Source of the DNA: a bacterium
GTDB lineage: Bacteria > Electryoneota > Electryoneia > Electryoneales > Electryoneaceae
Reading direction: 5' to 3'
NCBI GenBank assembly: GCA_028278125.1
Contig: JANQEY010000152.1
Span: 1 to 43,655, forward strand
Length of the DNA: 43,655 nucleotides
Shown here: positions 17,203 through 25,851 of the stretch, piece by piece
How positions within the stretch are numbered: the first letter of the stretch is position 1
Layout: every line of letters begins with the position of its first letter
Position numbers and translations under genes: made by a program
Notes under the pieces: generated by a model
What the model saw: only the letters and a program-made list of their open reading frames with translations
What the model was told of the DNA's origin: nothing
The model's database searches: none

Positions 17203-18039
17203 CTATCCAATTAATCCAGAAACTATCTGCGGAATCATATTCGCCTGTGTTAACATCGATGTACCGGCAGAAAATAGAATTTGTGCTCGCACAAAATTAC
17301 TCATTTCCTCGGCTACATCCGCATCACGAATCTGCGATTCAGAAGCGACCGCGTTCTCGCGGCTGATCTGCAGGTTGGTGATGGTGTTTTGCAGTCGATT
17401 TACATATGAACCCATCCGCGTTCGTTCAGTATCCTTCGAGTCAATCGCTTCATCGAGGGCTGTAATAGCGTTCTGCGCGTTTACAGTGTTTAAAAGATCA
17501 GTAGCCTCAATGCCTAATGCGTTTGACGTCAATTCATTGATGTGAATATGGTAATAATCCTGATTTTGAATATTATAAGTACCAATATGGAATTTCAGTC
17601 CAGCTCCACCACTGTAGGATCCATCAATGAGGTAATTACCGTTATAGTTTGTTGTACTGGCAATCCTCGTGATTTCACTTTTTAGCTGTTGAAATTCAAC
17701 ATCAAGGTATTGACGGTCCAGCAGCGTCAACGCACCATTCGATGCTTCAATGGCCAGTGATCGTAATCGAATTAACTTCTCATCGATCACACTCATGGCG
17801 CCTTCAGCAGTCGCCAGCAGGTTAACATTATAGTTTGCGTTACGCTCAGCCTCAACCATTGATGAGATTTGCGCACGCATTCTCTCGCTGACGGCCAATC
17901 CTGCCGGATCATCCCATGCGTAGTTTATCCGCAGACCAGAAGACAGTCGAGTAACTGCCTTATCAAGATCCCTCTGGGTCATATGGATGTTACGCTGGGC
18001 ATTCAACGAGAGCACGTTCTGGTTGATACGTGTGCTCAT
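17203..18039 (-). CDS. fliC: Flagellin
   Basis: The 278-aa protein has the conserved D0/D1 ends: an N-terminal MSTRINQNVLSLNAQRNIHM ... RLSSGLRINYAWDDPAGLAV region and a C-terminal RENAVASESQIRDADVAEEM ... MLTQANMIPQIVSGLIG region. Only about 60-70 residues lie between them, so there is almost no variable D2/D3 domain and the filament surface should be thin and simple. The usual INSAKDDAAGLAI is changed to INYAWDDPAGLAV, with Tyr, Trp and Pro substitutions. It follows a sigma-28 promoter, has a near-perfect AAGGAGGTG Shine-Dalgarno at 18045-18053 and ends at its own terminator, as expected for an abundant late product. The glycosyltransferase island directly upstream suggests that it is glycosylated. 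Confidence 0.97.
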   Translation of the reverse strand: MSTRINQNVLSLNAQRNIHMTQRDLDKAVTRLSSGLRINYAWDDPAGLAVSERMRAQISSMVEAERNANYNVNLLATAEGAMSVIDEKLIRLRSLAIEASNGALTLLDRQYLDVEFQQLKSEITRIASTTNYNGNYLIDGSYSGGAGLKFHIGTYNIQNQDYYHIHINELTSNALGIEATDLLNTVNAQNAITALDEAIDSKDTERTRMGSYVNRLQNTITNLQISRENAVASESQIRDADVAEEMSNFVRAQILFSAGTSMLTQANMIPQIVSGLIG

Positions 18040-18090
18040 GCGAACACCTCCTTGCCTTATAGAACTGAAAAGAAACCCCTTGCATTCATA

Positions 18091-18117
18091 TTATCGGACA
18101 GCTTGAGGAAACCTTTA
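18091..18117 (-). promoter_or_regulatory. Sigma-28 (FliA) promoter of flagellin
   Basis: Read on the minus strand, TAAAGGTT - 11 bases - TCCGATAA matches the sigma-28 consensus TAAAGTTT-N11-GCCGATAA with only three mismatches. It lies about 50 bases before the flagellin ATG and is followed by the strong Shine-Dalgarno. This places flagellin in the late class controlled by FliA and FlgM. Confidence 0.9.
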
Positions 18118-18218
18118 ACCAGTTAAGGCAGGAATGCTTAGATAAATCGGCAGAGAGAGGACATTCAGATACCTCTATCTATGAGAAAAACGCAGGCTTT
18201 CAAAGAACTATTTCCCGG

Positions 18219-18617
18219 TCAACCTTTTCTATCAATCTTAACACCGGCTTTATCTTTGTAGGAATCACGTAACCGGTGCATAAACTGAGAACCTCTTCGT
18301 AAATGATTGCTATGGCCTAACAAACGGTCCCATCTGACACTTAGCGCATCTTCAAGTTCTACTTGAAGATTTGCAATCTTTTTCAATATCTCTTTTTCCG
18401 GTTTTGATGTCAGCTTGATTTTTTCCCCGGACTTACTGTCGAAATGCTGTTCCAGTGATTCCTCGTAATTTCCAAACAGATCCGCTATCAAAGATCCTCG
18501 ATTTTCCAAAGTTTCCAGCAATAATGAATCATGCTCTATTTTTGCTGCCTTCAGAGCGATTTTTGTGCTTTCAAGAATAGATTTAAGGAGAACGTAATTA
18601 TCCCTTTGACTCTTCAT
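18219..18617 (-). CDS. Small helical protein upstream of flagellin, possible flagellar chaperone
   Basis: The 132-aa protein begins at ATG 18617 (MKSQRDNYVLLKSILES), overlapping the preceding gene by 20 bases. A longer in-frame start at 18668 would overlap more and add residues that look non-native. It is nearly all alpha-helical and charged (LLLETLENRGSLIADLF, EKEILKKIANLQVELEDAL) and ends in a basic tail (KDKAGVKIDRKG). Size and pattern resemble FlgN/FliT-type export chaperones, but I see no diagnostic family motif. It lies directly before flagellin, in an operon with the glycosyltransferases and the 208-aa protein, which suggests a flagellar cytoplasmic role. Function is inferred from position only. 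Confidence 0.7.
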   Translation of the reverse strand: MKSQRDNYVLLKSILESTKIALKAAKIEHDSLLLETLENRGSLIADLFGNYEESLEQHFDSKSGEKIKLTSKPEKEILKKIANLQVELEDALSVRWDRLLGHSNHLRRGSQFMHRLRDSYKDKAGVKIDRKG

Positions 18618-19224
18618 CACCGGTACCTTTTGCCTGGAGCGTAAGCAGATACCCTTTCCAATCTTCAATCAGAGGATTAAGTTCATATTCAATCAGGTCT
18701 GCCAGCAGTATCAAATCACGTTGAGTCTGGGCTTCAATTATCTCATCCAGCAATGAGTTCACCATCTCTGTTGCTTTCTCTAACGTTATATCATTCACGA
18801 CAATCGTTTTTGGATCGACTTTTAAGAGATGTGTAGAGGAGAGAGTGGTTTTCAGGAGTATCTGGAGACCATCAAGCCCACGAGCAAATAACTGGTTGGA
18901 TTTTTCCTGTTCACCAAGGCGAAATTCATTGGCGGCATTAGAAAATTCTGATACTAGCGCCTGGTGAAATTCGATCAGACCACCAAGAACATCAAGTGCT
19001 ACCTGGATCGTGCCCCCGGTGCTGATCTCAAGTTTGGCATAATCATCGACGGATTGCTGTTGGAGCTCAAATCTGCCGGTAACATCCCTTCCATCAAGAT
19101 TTACATGAACGATACTTCTACCATCATCGAGATCTGAAGCGATTGAGCTTATAAGTTCAGCAACTGTTTCCTCTGCTTTTAATTCTTTTTCAACATTTAC
19201 ACCATCAACTAATACATCTATCAT
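18598..19224 (-). CDS. Unknown 208-aa protein, beta-grasp-like N-terminus plus helical domain
   Basis: I chose ATG 19224 (MIDVLVDGVNVEKELKAEET) because GGAGG lies 5 bases upstream. The in-frame ATG 12 bases further up has no such site. The start overlaps the stop of the preceding 1040-aa gene, giving coupling. Residues 1-70 look like a small beta/alpha fold with a ubiquitin-like rhythm (VLVDG..., ...IVHVNLDGRDVTG). The rest is helical (ALDVLGGLIEFHQALVSEF, MVNSLLDEIIEAQTQRDLIL), ending in an acidic DEESKG tail. I recognise no family. Its position between a glycosyltransferase and flagellin suggests a flagellin-binding adaptor or modification partner, which is inference. Confidence 0.72.
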   Translation of the reverse strand: MIDVLVDGVNVEKELKAEETVAELISSIASDLDDGRSIVHVNLDGRDVTGRFELQQQSVDDYAKLEISTGGTIQVALDVLGGLIEFHQALVSEFSNAANEFRLGEQEKSNQLFARGLDGLQILLKTTLSSTHLLKVDPKTIVVNDITLEKATEMVNSLLDEIIEAQTQRDLILLADLIEYELNPLIEDWKGYLLTLQAKGTGDEESKG

Positions 19225-19225
19225 T

Positions 19226-22200
19226 TTAACCTCCATTAGTAGCGATACTGACAGTTCCCAGCTTCTCCTTTACTTTTGAAAGAATTAATCGAGCTCTATG
19301 ATTATATGTGTGCTCAGCAAGTATCTTCTCTCCGGCGTTTTTCATTTTCTTCTCTGCTTTTTTGCTGTTTTTCAATATATAAGCGGTAATATCTAATGCT
19401 TCAGCAGAATTTTCAAACAGAAAACAATCTTCATCAGGATCGAAAAAATCGAACATATCTTCCTGTTGATCGGTCAATAGGGTTCCCCCGCACAAAGGGA
19501 TATCAAATACTCTCTGATTCACCCCAGTAGGCATCTGGTAATTGGTCACATTAAGATGTATTCCGCCACGGTAGAGAAACGGCAATCCATTCGGATAATC
19601 AATCCAGCCGCGGTAGGGTAATTGCGGAGCCAGTTCCTTCCACCCATCGTCACCATAAAGGTTCAGGTTATGTGGGATAAAAGACTTGGCCAGGTCGCGA
19701 CGCAGTTCCTGTGTTGCCGTTAAAGCAACAGCTGATGCAAAGGTGAGCAATCGATGTTTTGACCATGAGGACAAATTGAAATTCAGTGATTCAGCTGCCT
19801 GATTGATGACATTTACTGGTTCTTCACGACCATCGAGTAAATTGTTGATTGAATTTGAAAATAGATTTTTCAGTTCATTGTTTTTATCAGGTGGAAATAC
19901 TTCAGCCTTTTTCTGCCATTTTCTACTCGGATAAACCATAGAATTGGCAATCCAGCGGAATTGTCCAATCCCTTTATCAACCCCTCTTTTAAACACATCA
20001 GGATCGGTAGCCAATGGAAGGTAGGTAACCGACTCAAAACCATATTCTTTTATTTTTTCAATCGTTTTCTTTTCCCAGGTGAAAATAAATGACATATCAC
20101 ATGGCTTAACCGGGAAGTCAAGCAGGATAAATTCTGGTCGGTCGACGTACCACGAGACATACGGTAACTCTATACCTGACAACAGGTTCGCAAGTTCACC
20201 ATGTTGATCAAAACCTAGGTGATTGATTGTTACAAGAAGATCAGCATTTATACTTGAATTAAGTAATTGTTCAATAAAGTTCGGATTGGATTCAAACTGC
20301 AGCTCGGTAACTCGGTGGCCAAGATTCCTGAACGATTTTGCCAGTTCTTTTTGGACATAATAGTTACTCATCGGCATAAGGATACTATATTGGCGTCCCT
20401 TCATGCGGGGACGTGAAAGTGCTCTAAGATTTCCAAATTCTGGGGGAGGTCTTTTACTGGATATTCTTTGAGTCGGTGATTTTTTTAAGGAAACTGTCTC
20501 TCTTTGTCGATGATCTCGACCACTCATGCCGTTTTTCGGTAATCCATTTTCTCCAATTAAATGCTTTTTCAGGATATTTATCGCTGTTTTTTCCTGGATA
20601 CTTGATTCACCCTTGCTTACTACTCTTTTTAACCTGTTAAGCAGATTAGCGGCTAATACCGCGTTCTCTTTAAGGTCCTTGTAAACCAGTCTTGTATCTT
20701 GTGCCTGTAAACTTAGGCTTCCAGGAGACAGGTTTTCTTTCCCGAAATGGAACATCATCAGGATAGGACGCCACGATTCATTCACAAGTCCTGTTTTATC
20801 AATATTCTGGTCGATCGCAAATATCTGGTCACCAACCCCTGCAATTTCTTCAAAGTTATCCTGATCGTTTTCGCATAGAAGTCCAAGATCTTGAGCAAGT
20901 TTTTCACCCTTACTCGCATCTGTGATAAAATCTCGTAAACCTTGTTCATGTTTGGAGATAAGATCATTAAGAAGATCTGCGATCCTGGAGGACTTAAATC
21001 CTTCTATGTTCCTGAGTATCAACCCAGCATCAGGACCGTCCGGCCTGGATGAAGGTTCAAATTTTGATTTCCAGAATTCACGGAAGAATTCACGGATAAT
21101 CCTTTTCTGGTCGAGCCTGGGTGGTATAAGAGGTTCCTTTATCCACCAGCCATCTTCATCAAACCCGGTTTCCCAGACTATACATCCGCCATTTATTTCT
21201 CGTGATAAGCTCTCTGCGTTAACCTCATTTGTCAACATGCTTGCCGCAACTCGCGCGACCAGCTCTGGATCGATAATTTTATGGCAGTTAAAATGGGGAC
21301 AATCCACCTGGAAACTGCAGGGAAAACAATCTATTTCTGGTTCGATTACAATATTTCCTGATCCATATGGGCCGGTTTCATCTGACAGAGCTGATCCTAG
21401 GGTTATTACTATTGAACGTGTTCCCACAGCCTGCGCAAGGTGCATCGTTCCGGTATCATTGGTTATCAACAGATCGGCACTGTCTAACCATGACGCAAGT
21501 GAAAAGAGGTCTGTATCACCGGCAATAACATAAGCATTGTTACCAATTACAACGGCTGCTTCTTCCGCGAATATGCGCTCCTCTTCCGTTCCAACCAGGA
21601 TGAAGTGAACTTTTTCTCTTTCACTCAGGAGTTTTCCAACCTGCCCGAATTTATCAGGTTCCCAACGTTTGTTATCTTCAGAAGCCCCACACTGAATGAC
21701 AACCCTGTAGCCGTCTTTTTCTTCTATACCAAGCTTCTGGGCATGGTCACTTACTAGATTTACTGATTCAACTGGAAGATTAAATCTCATTTTCCTTGTT
21801 GAGGGATGATCACTTTTTCTACCGACATCTTCAACGTGCTCATTTGCAGATCCGTACATAACATCGGCGAGGTGGAAAGGGTTTAATCCCCGGTTAAGGT
21901 TTCCGGCAAAGAAGTACTGAGCCCACTCACTTCGAACGATACGGAATCCTTCGGTGTCAAGGCATAAACCGCTAACAACAGGCCCGTTCAACAGGAAAGC
22001 CAGAACCGCGCTATGATCTGTGTGGCTGACATTTATTATGGCTTTATATTCGATATCCCTGATCGGTTTTAAGATTTCTTTGAATTCTCTGAGCAAATCT
22101 CGAAAAGAATCGTCACGTCGTTTTGATGCGGCACGTAAAGCAATAGAGGTGAGATGATTAAAATCAAAGGGTATGATAAAATCAACATCCATCCCTTCAG

Positions 22201-22348
22201 CGATAAACATATACCTGGTGACCGCTATCAGATGGATCTCGGAATCAGGATATTTCTCCTTTATCCTGTCAATCATCGGTCCCGTCAATAACAGGTCACC
22301 CATCCGTGCCAGGTTGATAATCGCTATCTTATCTTTTTGCTTTGCCAT
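19226..22348 (-). CDS. Two-enzyme fusion: GT9 heptosyltransferase-like domain + CgeB-type glycosyltransferase
   Basis: The protein is 1040 aa from ATG 22348 (MAKQKDKIAIINLARMGDLL); a start at 22417 would overlap the upstream gene and place 23 residues before the usual GT9 beginning. Residues about 1-380 form an ADP-heptose:LPS heptosyltransferase-like GT9 domain (QCGASEDNKRWEPDKF, LITNDTGTMHLAQAVGT). A middle Cys/His-bearing stretch (EPEIDCFPCSFQVDCPHFNC) and a helical linker follow. Residues about 640-1035 form a DUF3880/CgeB-like GT-B enzyme (YSILMPMSNYYVQKELAKSF, LPLATDPDVF, MPTGVNQRVFDIPLCGG). Two sequential sugar transfers by one polypeptide are likely. The 3' end overlaps the next gene's ribosome-binding site. 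The flagellar context suggests flagellin modification. Confidence 0.85.
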   Translation of the reverse strand: MAKQKDKIAIINLARMGDLLLTGPMIDRIKEKYPDSEIHLIAVTRYMFIAEGMDVDFIIPFDFNHLTSIALRAASKRRDDSFRDLLREFKEILKPIRDIEYKAIINVSHTDHSAVLAFLLNGPVVSGLCLDTEGFRIVRSEWAQYFFAGNLNRGLNPFHLADVMYGSANEHVEDVGRKSDHPSTRKMRFNLPVESVNLVSDHAQKLGIEEKDGYRVVIQCGASEDNKRWEPDKFGQVGKLLSEREKVHFILVGTEEERIFAEEAAVVIGNNAYVIAGDTDLFSLASWLDSADLLITNDTGTMHLAQAVGTRSIVITLGSALSDETGPYGSGNIVIEPEIDCFPCSFQVDCPHFNCHKIIDPELVARVAASMLTNEVNAESLSREINGGCIVWETGFDEDGWWIKEPLIPPRLDQKRIIREFFREFWKSKFEPSSRPDGPDAGLILRNIEGFKSSRIADLLNDLISKHEQGLRDFITDASKGEKLAQDLGLLCENDQDNFEEIAGVGDQIFAIDQNIDKTGLVNESWRPILMMFHFGKENLSPGSLSLQAQDTRLVYKDLKENAVLAANLLNRLKRVVSKGESSIQEKTAINILKKHLIGENGLPKNGMSGRDHRQRETVSLKKSPTQRISSKRPPPEFGNLRALSRPRMKGRQYSILMPMSNYYVQKELAKSFRNLGHRVTELQFESNPNFIEQLLNSSINADLLVTINHLGFDQHGELANLLSGIELPYVSWYVDRPEFILLDFPVKPCDMSFIFTWEKKTIEKIKEYGFESVTYLPLATDPDVFKRGVDKGIGQFRWIANSMVYPSRKWQKKAEVFPPDKNNELKNLFSNSINNLLDGREEPVNVINQAAESLNFNLSSWSKHRLLTFASAVALTATQELRRDLAKSFIPHNLNLYGDDGWKELAPQLPYRGWIDYPNGLPFLYRGGIHLNVTNYQMPTGVNQRVFDIPLCGGTLLTDQQEDMFDFFDPDEDCFLFENSAEALDITAYILKNSKKAEKKMKNAGEKILAEHTYNHRARLILSKVKEKLGTVSIATNGG

Positions 22349-22386
22349 ATGCCATGCTTCAATAATATACTTGCAAATGTCTATAA

Positions 22387-24231
22387 TTACTGGACTACAC
22401 CCTTTTGTTTTGCCCACTGGTAAAACTCATTCATCAGCAGGAAAAGCGCCTCATTTTCACCAAGTTCTTCCTGCCTATGTTTGATGGTATCAGCAATACC
22501 TTCAAGGGTTAACTCCTCATCCGGTTCACCCAGTCCCCGGAAAAATTCCGCAAGCTCCTCGTCATCACTGGCTTCTTCCACAAGTGAGCTGACAGTATCA
22601 AGTGTTGCTTCGGGAAAAGCCGGTTCGTGGTTTTCAAGAATTACTTCCAACGCCTCCTCCATCCTGTGCCGGTAAGTATGTTCCTTGAGAGTTCTTACAC
22701 GGGCGGCTTCTGCAATAACCTCTGCTTCTCCCGGATTGGCGAGGTAATAGTCGATAGATTCGCGGCAGCTTTGGAGGTCAGTGAACGTTACCAGCTCTTT
22801 GCCCGGCTGGTACATTTCACCGAGTAAGGAACGCTCATCAACAACCTGGAAACCGCCACAGGCAGCTACTTCGAAGGTTCTCGGATTAACAAAATCACCA
22901 TGCGGGTTTACACCCTGTGTATAAGTCGAAGAATGGAGATTGAGATTAATCTCCGTAGCATTGAATATTTTCACACCATTTGCAGTGGAAATTCTTTGAC
23001 CATCTCTCTGAAGATATTTCCCCAATACTCCGGGCTGTTCCCAATCGCTACCCCAGAGTTTAAAATCATAATCAAGTAGGCCTAGGAAAAAATGGCGTCG
23101 ATTGAAGTATCCAGCGCCGAGGTGACTGACATTGCTGCCGAATTCTTCTCTTTCAGCGGCTGTTAAGGGTAGGGGATGATGGATATCCGGATCGGCAGCC
23201 ATTGGCAGATAATGAATAGATCTTGCGCCGGATTCCAGCAGTTCCTTCTCGAATGTGCCCTTCTGGATATGGAAAAACACGTCATATAGCGGAGCAACCT
23301 TTTTTCCGTACTCAAAAACATAGCCGTCTTCAACAAACCAGAAAGCAGTTGGAATTCCAATTCTCTTAAGCTCGGCTAATACCTCCGGTGTTGCCGGTGA
23401 CTGGGCAATAAAAAAGACTATCTGCGCTTTAATCTCCAGGGCACGTGCCGTGATGGATTCCGCCATCACTCCAGTAAGTAATCCTTGGAGTTGGAACTTA
23501 TGGTTTTGATCGCTGCTTAAACCTTCAAGATGATTCCTGGCTGGATTAAAAATACTATTATCAAGTAATTCGGCTTTGTGCCCCAAAGATTTGAAGGCGT
23601 TAGTGACATACCTCGCAACCGGTAAACTGCCGCCATATAAGGGACCGACAACAAGAATCCGTAATTTTTTTCCTTCAAGCCTCTGTGTTCGATGGAGGTT
23701 TGCGACAAGTTTTTCTGAAATTTCCGGTGCGTAATTTTTAACGGAACCAGACCTAACGATCTTCCATTTTCTCAGCTCATTTTTTCCACCAACTAAGGAG
23801 ATAATTTCTTCATACAGTTCGTCAACATCTTCTTCAACAATTAACCTCGAGTTCCGGATAACATTTGTAAGGTCCAGGTTGCGCATAGCGATTGAGTAGA
23901 CATCATTACTGACCTCAACGATCACTAACTCGATCCCGGTACGTTGCCTTATCAATTCTTCAGCCAGGTAACCTAAGCCCATGCCTATGAGGATAATTTT
24001 ATTGGATTTAAGGTCTGCCAGGATCCTCCCGGCCATGGTTCTGGCTTCGTTCAATGGATCATATCGGCTGTGTACTGCAACGCCATTCACGTAGAGTGTT
24101 GGTGCCCCTTTTTTTGATGGGATAACTTCACATTCCGGAGTTTTATCGGTTATAGCTTTTCCCAGTTTTTCATGCAGGGGTTGTGCCTTTAAAGCTGCAA
24201 GATTTTCGCTGAGTGGACCATTGGGGATCAT
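22387..24231 (-). CDS. CgeB-type glycosyltransferase with N-terminal Maf-like Rossmann domain
   Basis: The 614-aa protein has an N-terminal alpha/beta domain (residues about 55-185: SRYDPLNEARTMAGRILADL, IILIGMGLGYLAEELIR, IVIVE-like strand). This resembles the nucleotide-binding part of flagellin-modifying Maf/DUF115 proteins. Residues about 190-545 follow the DUF3880 + Glyco_trans_1_2 layout of CgeB-like enzymes (ILVVGPLYGGSLPVARYVTN, YLPMAADPDIHHP, FVNPRTFEVAACGGFQVVDE). An acidic helical tail ends the protein. The ATG overlaps the preceding stop (ATGA), so it is coupled to the upstream CgeB gene. Maf proteins usually transfer nonulosonic acids to flagellin; whether the N-terminal domain is catalytic here is unclear. 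Confidence 0.8.
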   Translation of the reverse strand: MIPNGPLSENLAALKAQPLHEKLGKAITDKTPECEVIPSKKGAPTLYVNGVAVHSRYDPLNEARTMAGRILADLKSNKIILIGMGLGYLAEELIRQRTGIELVIVEVSNDVYSIAMRNLDLTNVIRNSRLIVEEDVDELYEEIISLVGGKNELRKWKIVRSGSVKNYAPEISEKLVANLHRTQRLEGKKLRILVVGPLYGGSLPVARYVTNAFKSLGHKAELLDNSIFNPARNHLEGLSSDQNHKFQLQGLLTGVMAESITARALEIKAQIVFFIAQSPATPEVLAELKRIGIPTAFWFVEDGYVFEYGKKVAPLYDVFFHIQKGTFEKELLESGARSIHYLPMAADPDIHHPLPLTAAEREEFGSNVSHLGAGYFNRRHFFLGLLDYDFKLWGSDWEQPGVLGKYLQRDGQRISTANGVKIFNATEINLNLHSSTYTQGVNPHGDFVNPRTFEVAACGGFQVVDERSLLGEMYQPGKELVTFTDLQSCRESIDYYLANPGEAEVIAEAARVRTLKEHTYRHRMEEALEVILENHEPAFPEATLDTVSSLVEEASDDEELAEFFRGLGEPDEELTLEGIADTIKHRQEELGENEALFLLMNEFYQWAKQKGVVQ

Positions 24232-25850
24232 TGTAAACTCCCCGCGTAGCTTGTCCGTTCTTGCTCATTGTTCCTGAGAACAGATTTTGATTTGCGATAC
24301 TTCCAGGTATGCGGTTTACTCCTTTTTATCGCAGCAGGATTAAAATATCCTTCTAAAGCTCTTTTCCGTAGCATTTTCATTGAGTAATCATCTTCAGGAT
24401 TATGTGCATGATACTTTTGCCATAATGAGAGGGAGAATTCTGAGGAATTTTTAATTGCCAGGACCTCATCAAGACCTTTTAAGGCTTCCAGGTTGTTGAT
24501 ATCCAGCTTAATCGCTCGTTTAAAATGTTCGAGCGCATTCCAGCCCGTTGAAGGGTAATTATCCCGGTTATAACCCGGGGTAAAATAGCCACCTGATTTT
24601 GATAACCGGAGTCCAATTTCAGTGTGAATTTCTCCAGCGTTACATCCTTCGGAAATATTCAAGAGTCTACACGATTCCAGGAGGTGTCCCTTATTAACAA
24701 GTATAGAAGCCAGTTTTAAAACCGTATTGTCTTTATAGTCATTGTTATCAATCTCTTCACATAATACAGAAATCGCTCTTTCCCTCTCACCCAATCCCTC
24801 AAGTACCTGGGCAAGTTTTTTATTGCCAAGCAGATCCGCGTTTCTCAGTAAAAATTCAATAGCCTCTTCGGAGGGGATATTTTCCAGATCACGCCATTTC
24901 CAGGATGCCTGCCACAAACCCCAGTTATATTCAAGGTTATTCTTCATGCTGAGACGTTCTCGCCTGGTTCGAAGCGATTTCAAATCCTGCAACACCTGCA
25001 GAGCGCGATGAGAAACAGTGTGTTTAGTCCTGATCTCCTTGACAGAATCTGAACCGATTATTTCACATCTGCCCGGATTATCAAGGAGTTCCTGGACGGT
25101 TTCCTCGAGATCATCCTTGTCAAATGTTACCAGGTGTTCCTGGTTTTTAAACAGCCGTTCAGTTCCCCTGTTCCTTTCAGTAAGAACAACTGCCCCCGTT
25201 GCCATTGCCTCAAATGTTCTCAGGTTGATACCGTCAAAAAGATTTTCGTTAAGAACAATCCGAGATCGCTGGTAGTACCTGGAAACAGTTTCAGAATTAA
25301 CGTTCCGGGTACCATCACCGTGAATAATTTTTACGTCCGTTAATTTCTGAAGACGGTGGATGATGGCGGAACGTTTTGGACGAAGTGAGCTATCGAGCGT
25401 CCCGACAAATACAATTGGAATATCTCTTTCCGATCCATTGGGTGGAGTATTAAATACTGAAATATCAGCCGCAAGCGGCAGCCATCTCACCCAGTTGATC
25501 CCCTCATCATTCCAGTTGCGCCATGATTCATATTGATCGACATATACCCGGTCGAAGCCATAGGCGCAATGTTTCTGCCAGAATTCGTTTATGGGTGTAT
25601 CAATAGCATAGAAGGCAACCGGGACATCAATTTTTTCTATACCCTTGTACCATATCCGCGTATCGATACTGTCAACCTGCAAGACTACATCCGGCTTAAA
25701 ACCGATCCGAGCAAGGAATTCCGGTAGTGAATCATTTTGATGATCAAACGGTACATCAGTATCCATCCCGCAGTTAATGCTTACTATCTCCAAACCGGGA
25801 ATTTTAAGCGTATTTGAGAAATAATGATCATTGAGCAAAAGCAGACGCAT
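24228..25850 (-). CDS. CgeB-type glycosyltransferase with C-terminal TPR-like region
   Basis: I set the start at ATG 25850 (MRLLLLNDHYFSN, GAGGA 8 bases upstream), giving 540 aa. The frame stays open to 25973, but those 41 residues overlap the 113-aa ORF and look non-coding. Residues about 1-310 form a GT-B enzyme of the DUF3880/CgeB type (PDVVLQVDSIDTRIWYKGIE, WLPLAADISVF, FDGINLRTFEAMATGAVVLT). Residues about 330-490 are helical repeats, TPR-like (KLAQVLEGLGERERAISVL, ALEHFKRAIKLDINNLEALK). A basic tail follows. TPR tails are common in protein O-glycosylation enzymes, where they hold the acceptor, so the acceptor may be a flagellar protein. Its end overlaps the next gene by four bases. Confidence 0.8.
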   Translation of the reverse strand: MRLLLLNDHYFSNTLKIPGLEIVSINCGMDTDVPFDHQNDSLPEFLARIGFKPDVVLQVDSIDTRIWYKGIEKIDVPVAFYAIDTPINEFWQKHCAYGFDRVYVDQYESWRNWNDEGINWVRWLPLAADISVFNTPPNGSERDIPIVFVGTLDSSLRPKRSAIIHRLQKLTDVKIIHGDGTRNVNSETVSRYYQRSRIVLNENLFDGINLRTFEAMATGAVVLTERNRGTERLFKNQEHLVTFDKDDLEETVQELLDNPGRCEIIGSDSVKEIRTKHTVSHRALQVLQDLKSLRTRRERLSMKNNLEYNWGLWQASWKWRDLENIPSEEAIEFLLRNADLLGNKKLAQVLEGLGERERAISVLCEEIDNNDYKDNTVLKLASILVNKGHLLESCRLLNISEGCNAGEIHTEIGLRLSKSGGYFTPGYNRDNYPSTGWNALEHFKRAIKLDINNLEALKGLDEVLAIKNSSEFSLSLWQKYHAHNPEDDYSMKMLRKRALEGYFNPAAIKRSKPHTWKYRKSKSVLRNNEQERTSYAGSLQ

Positions 25851-25851
25851 T

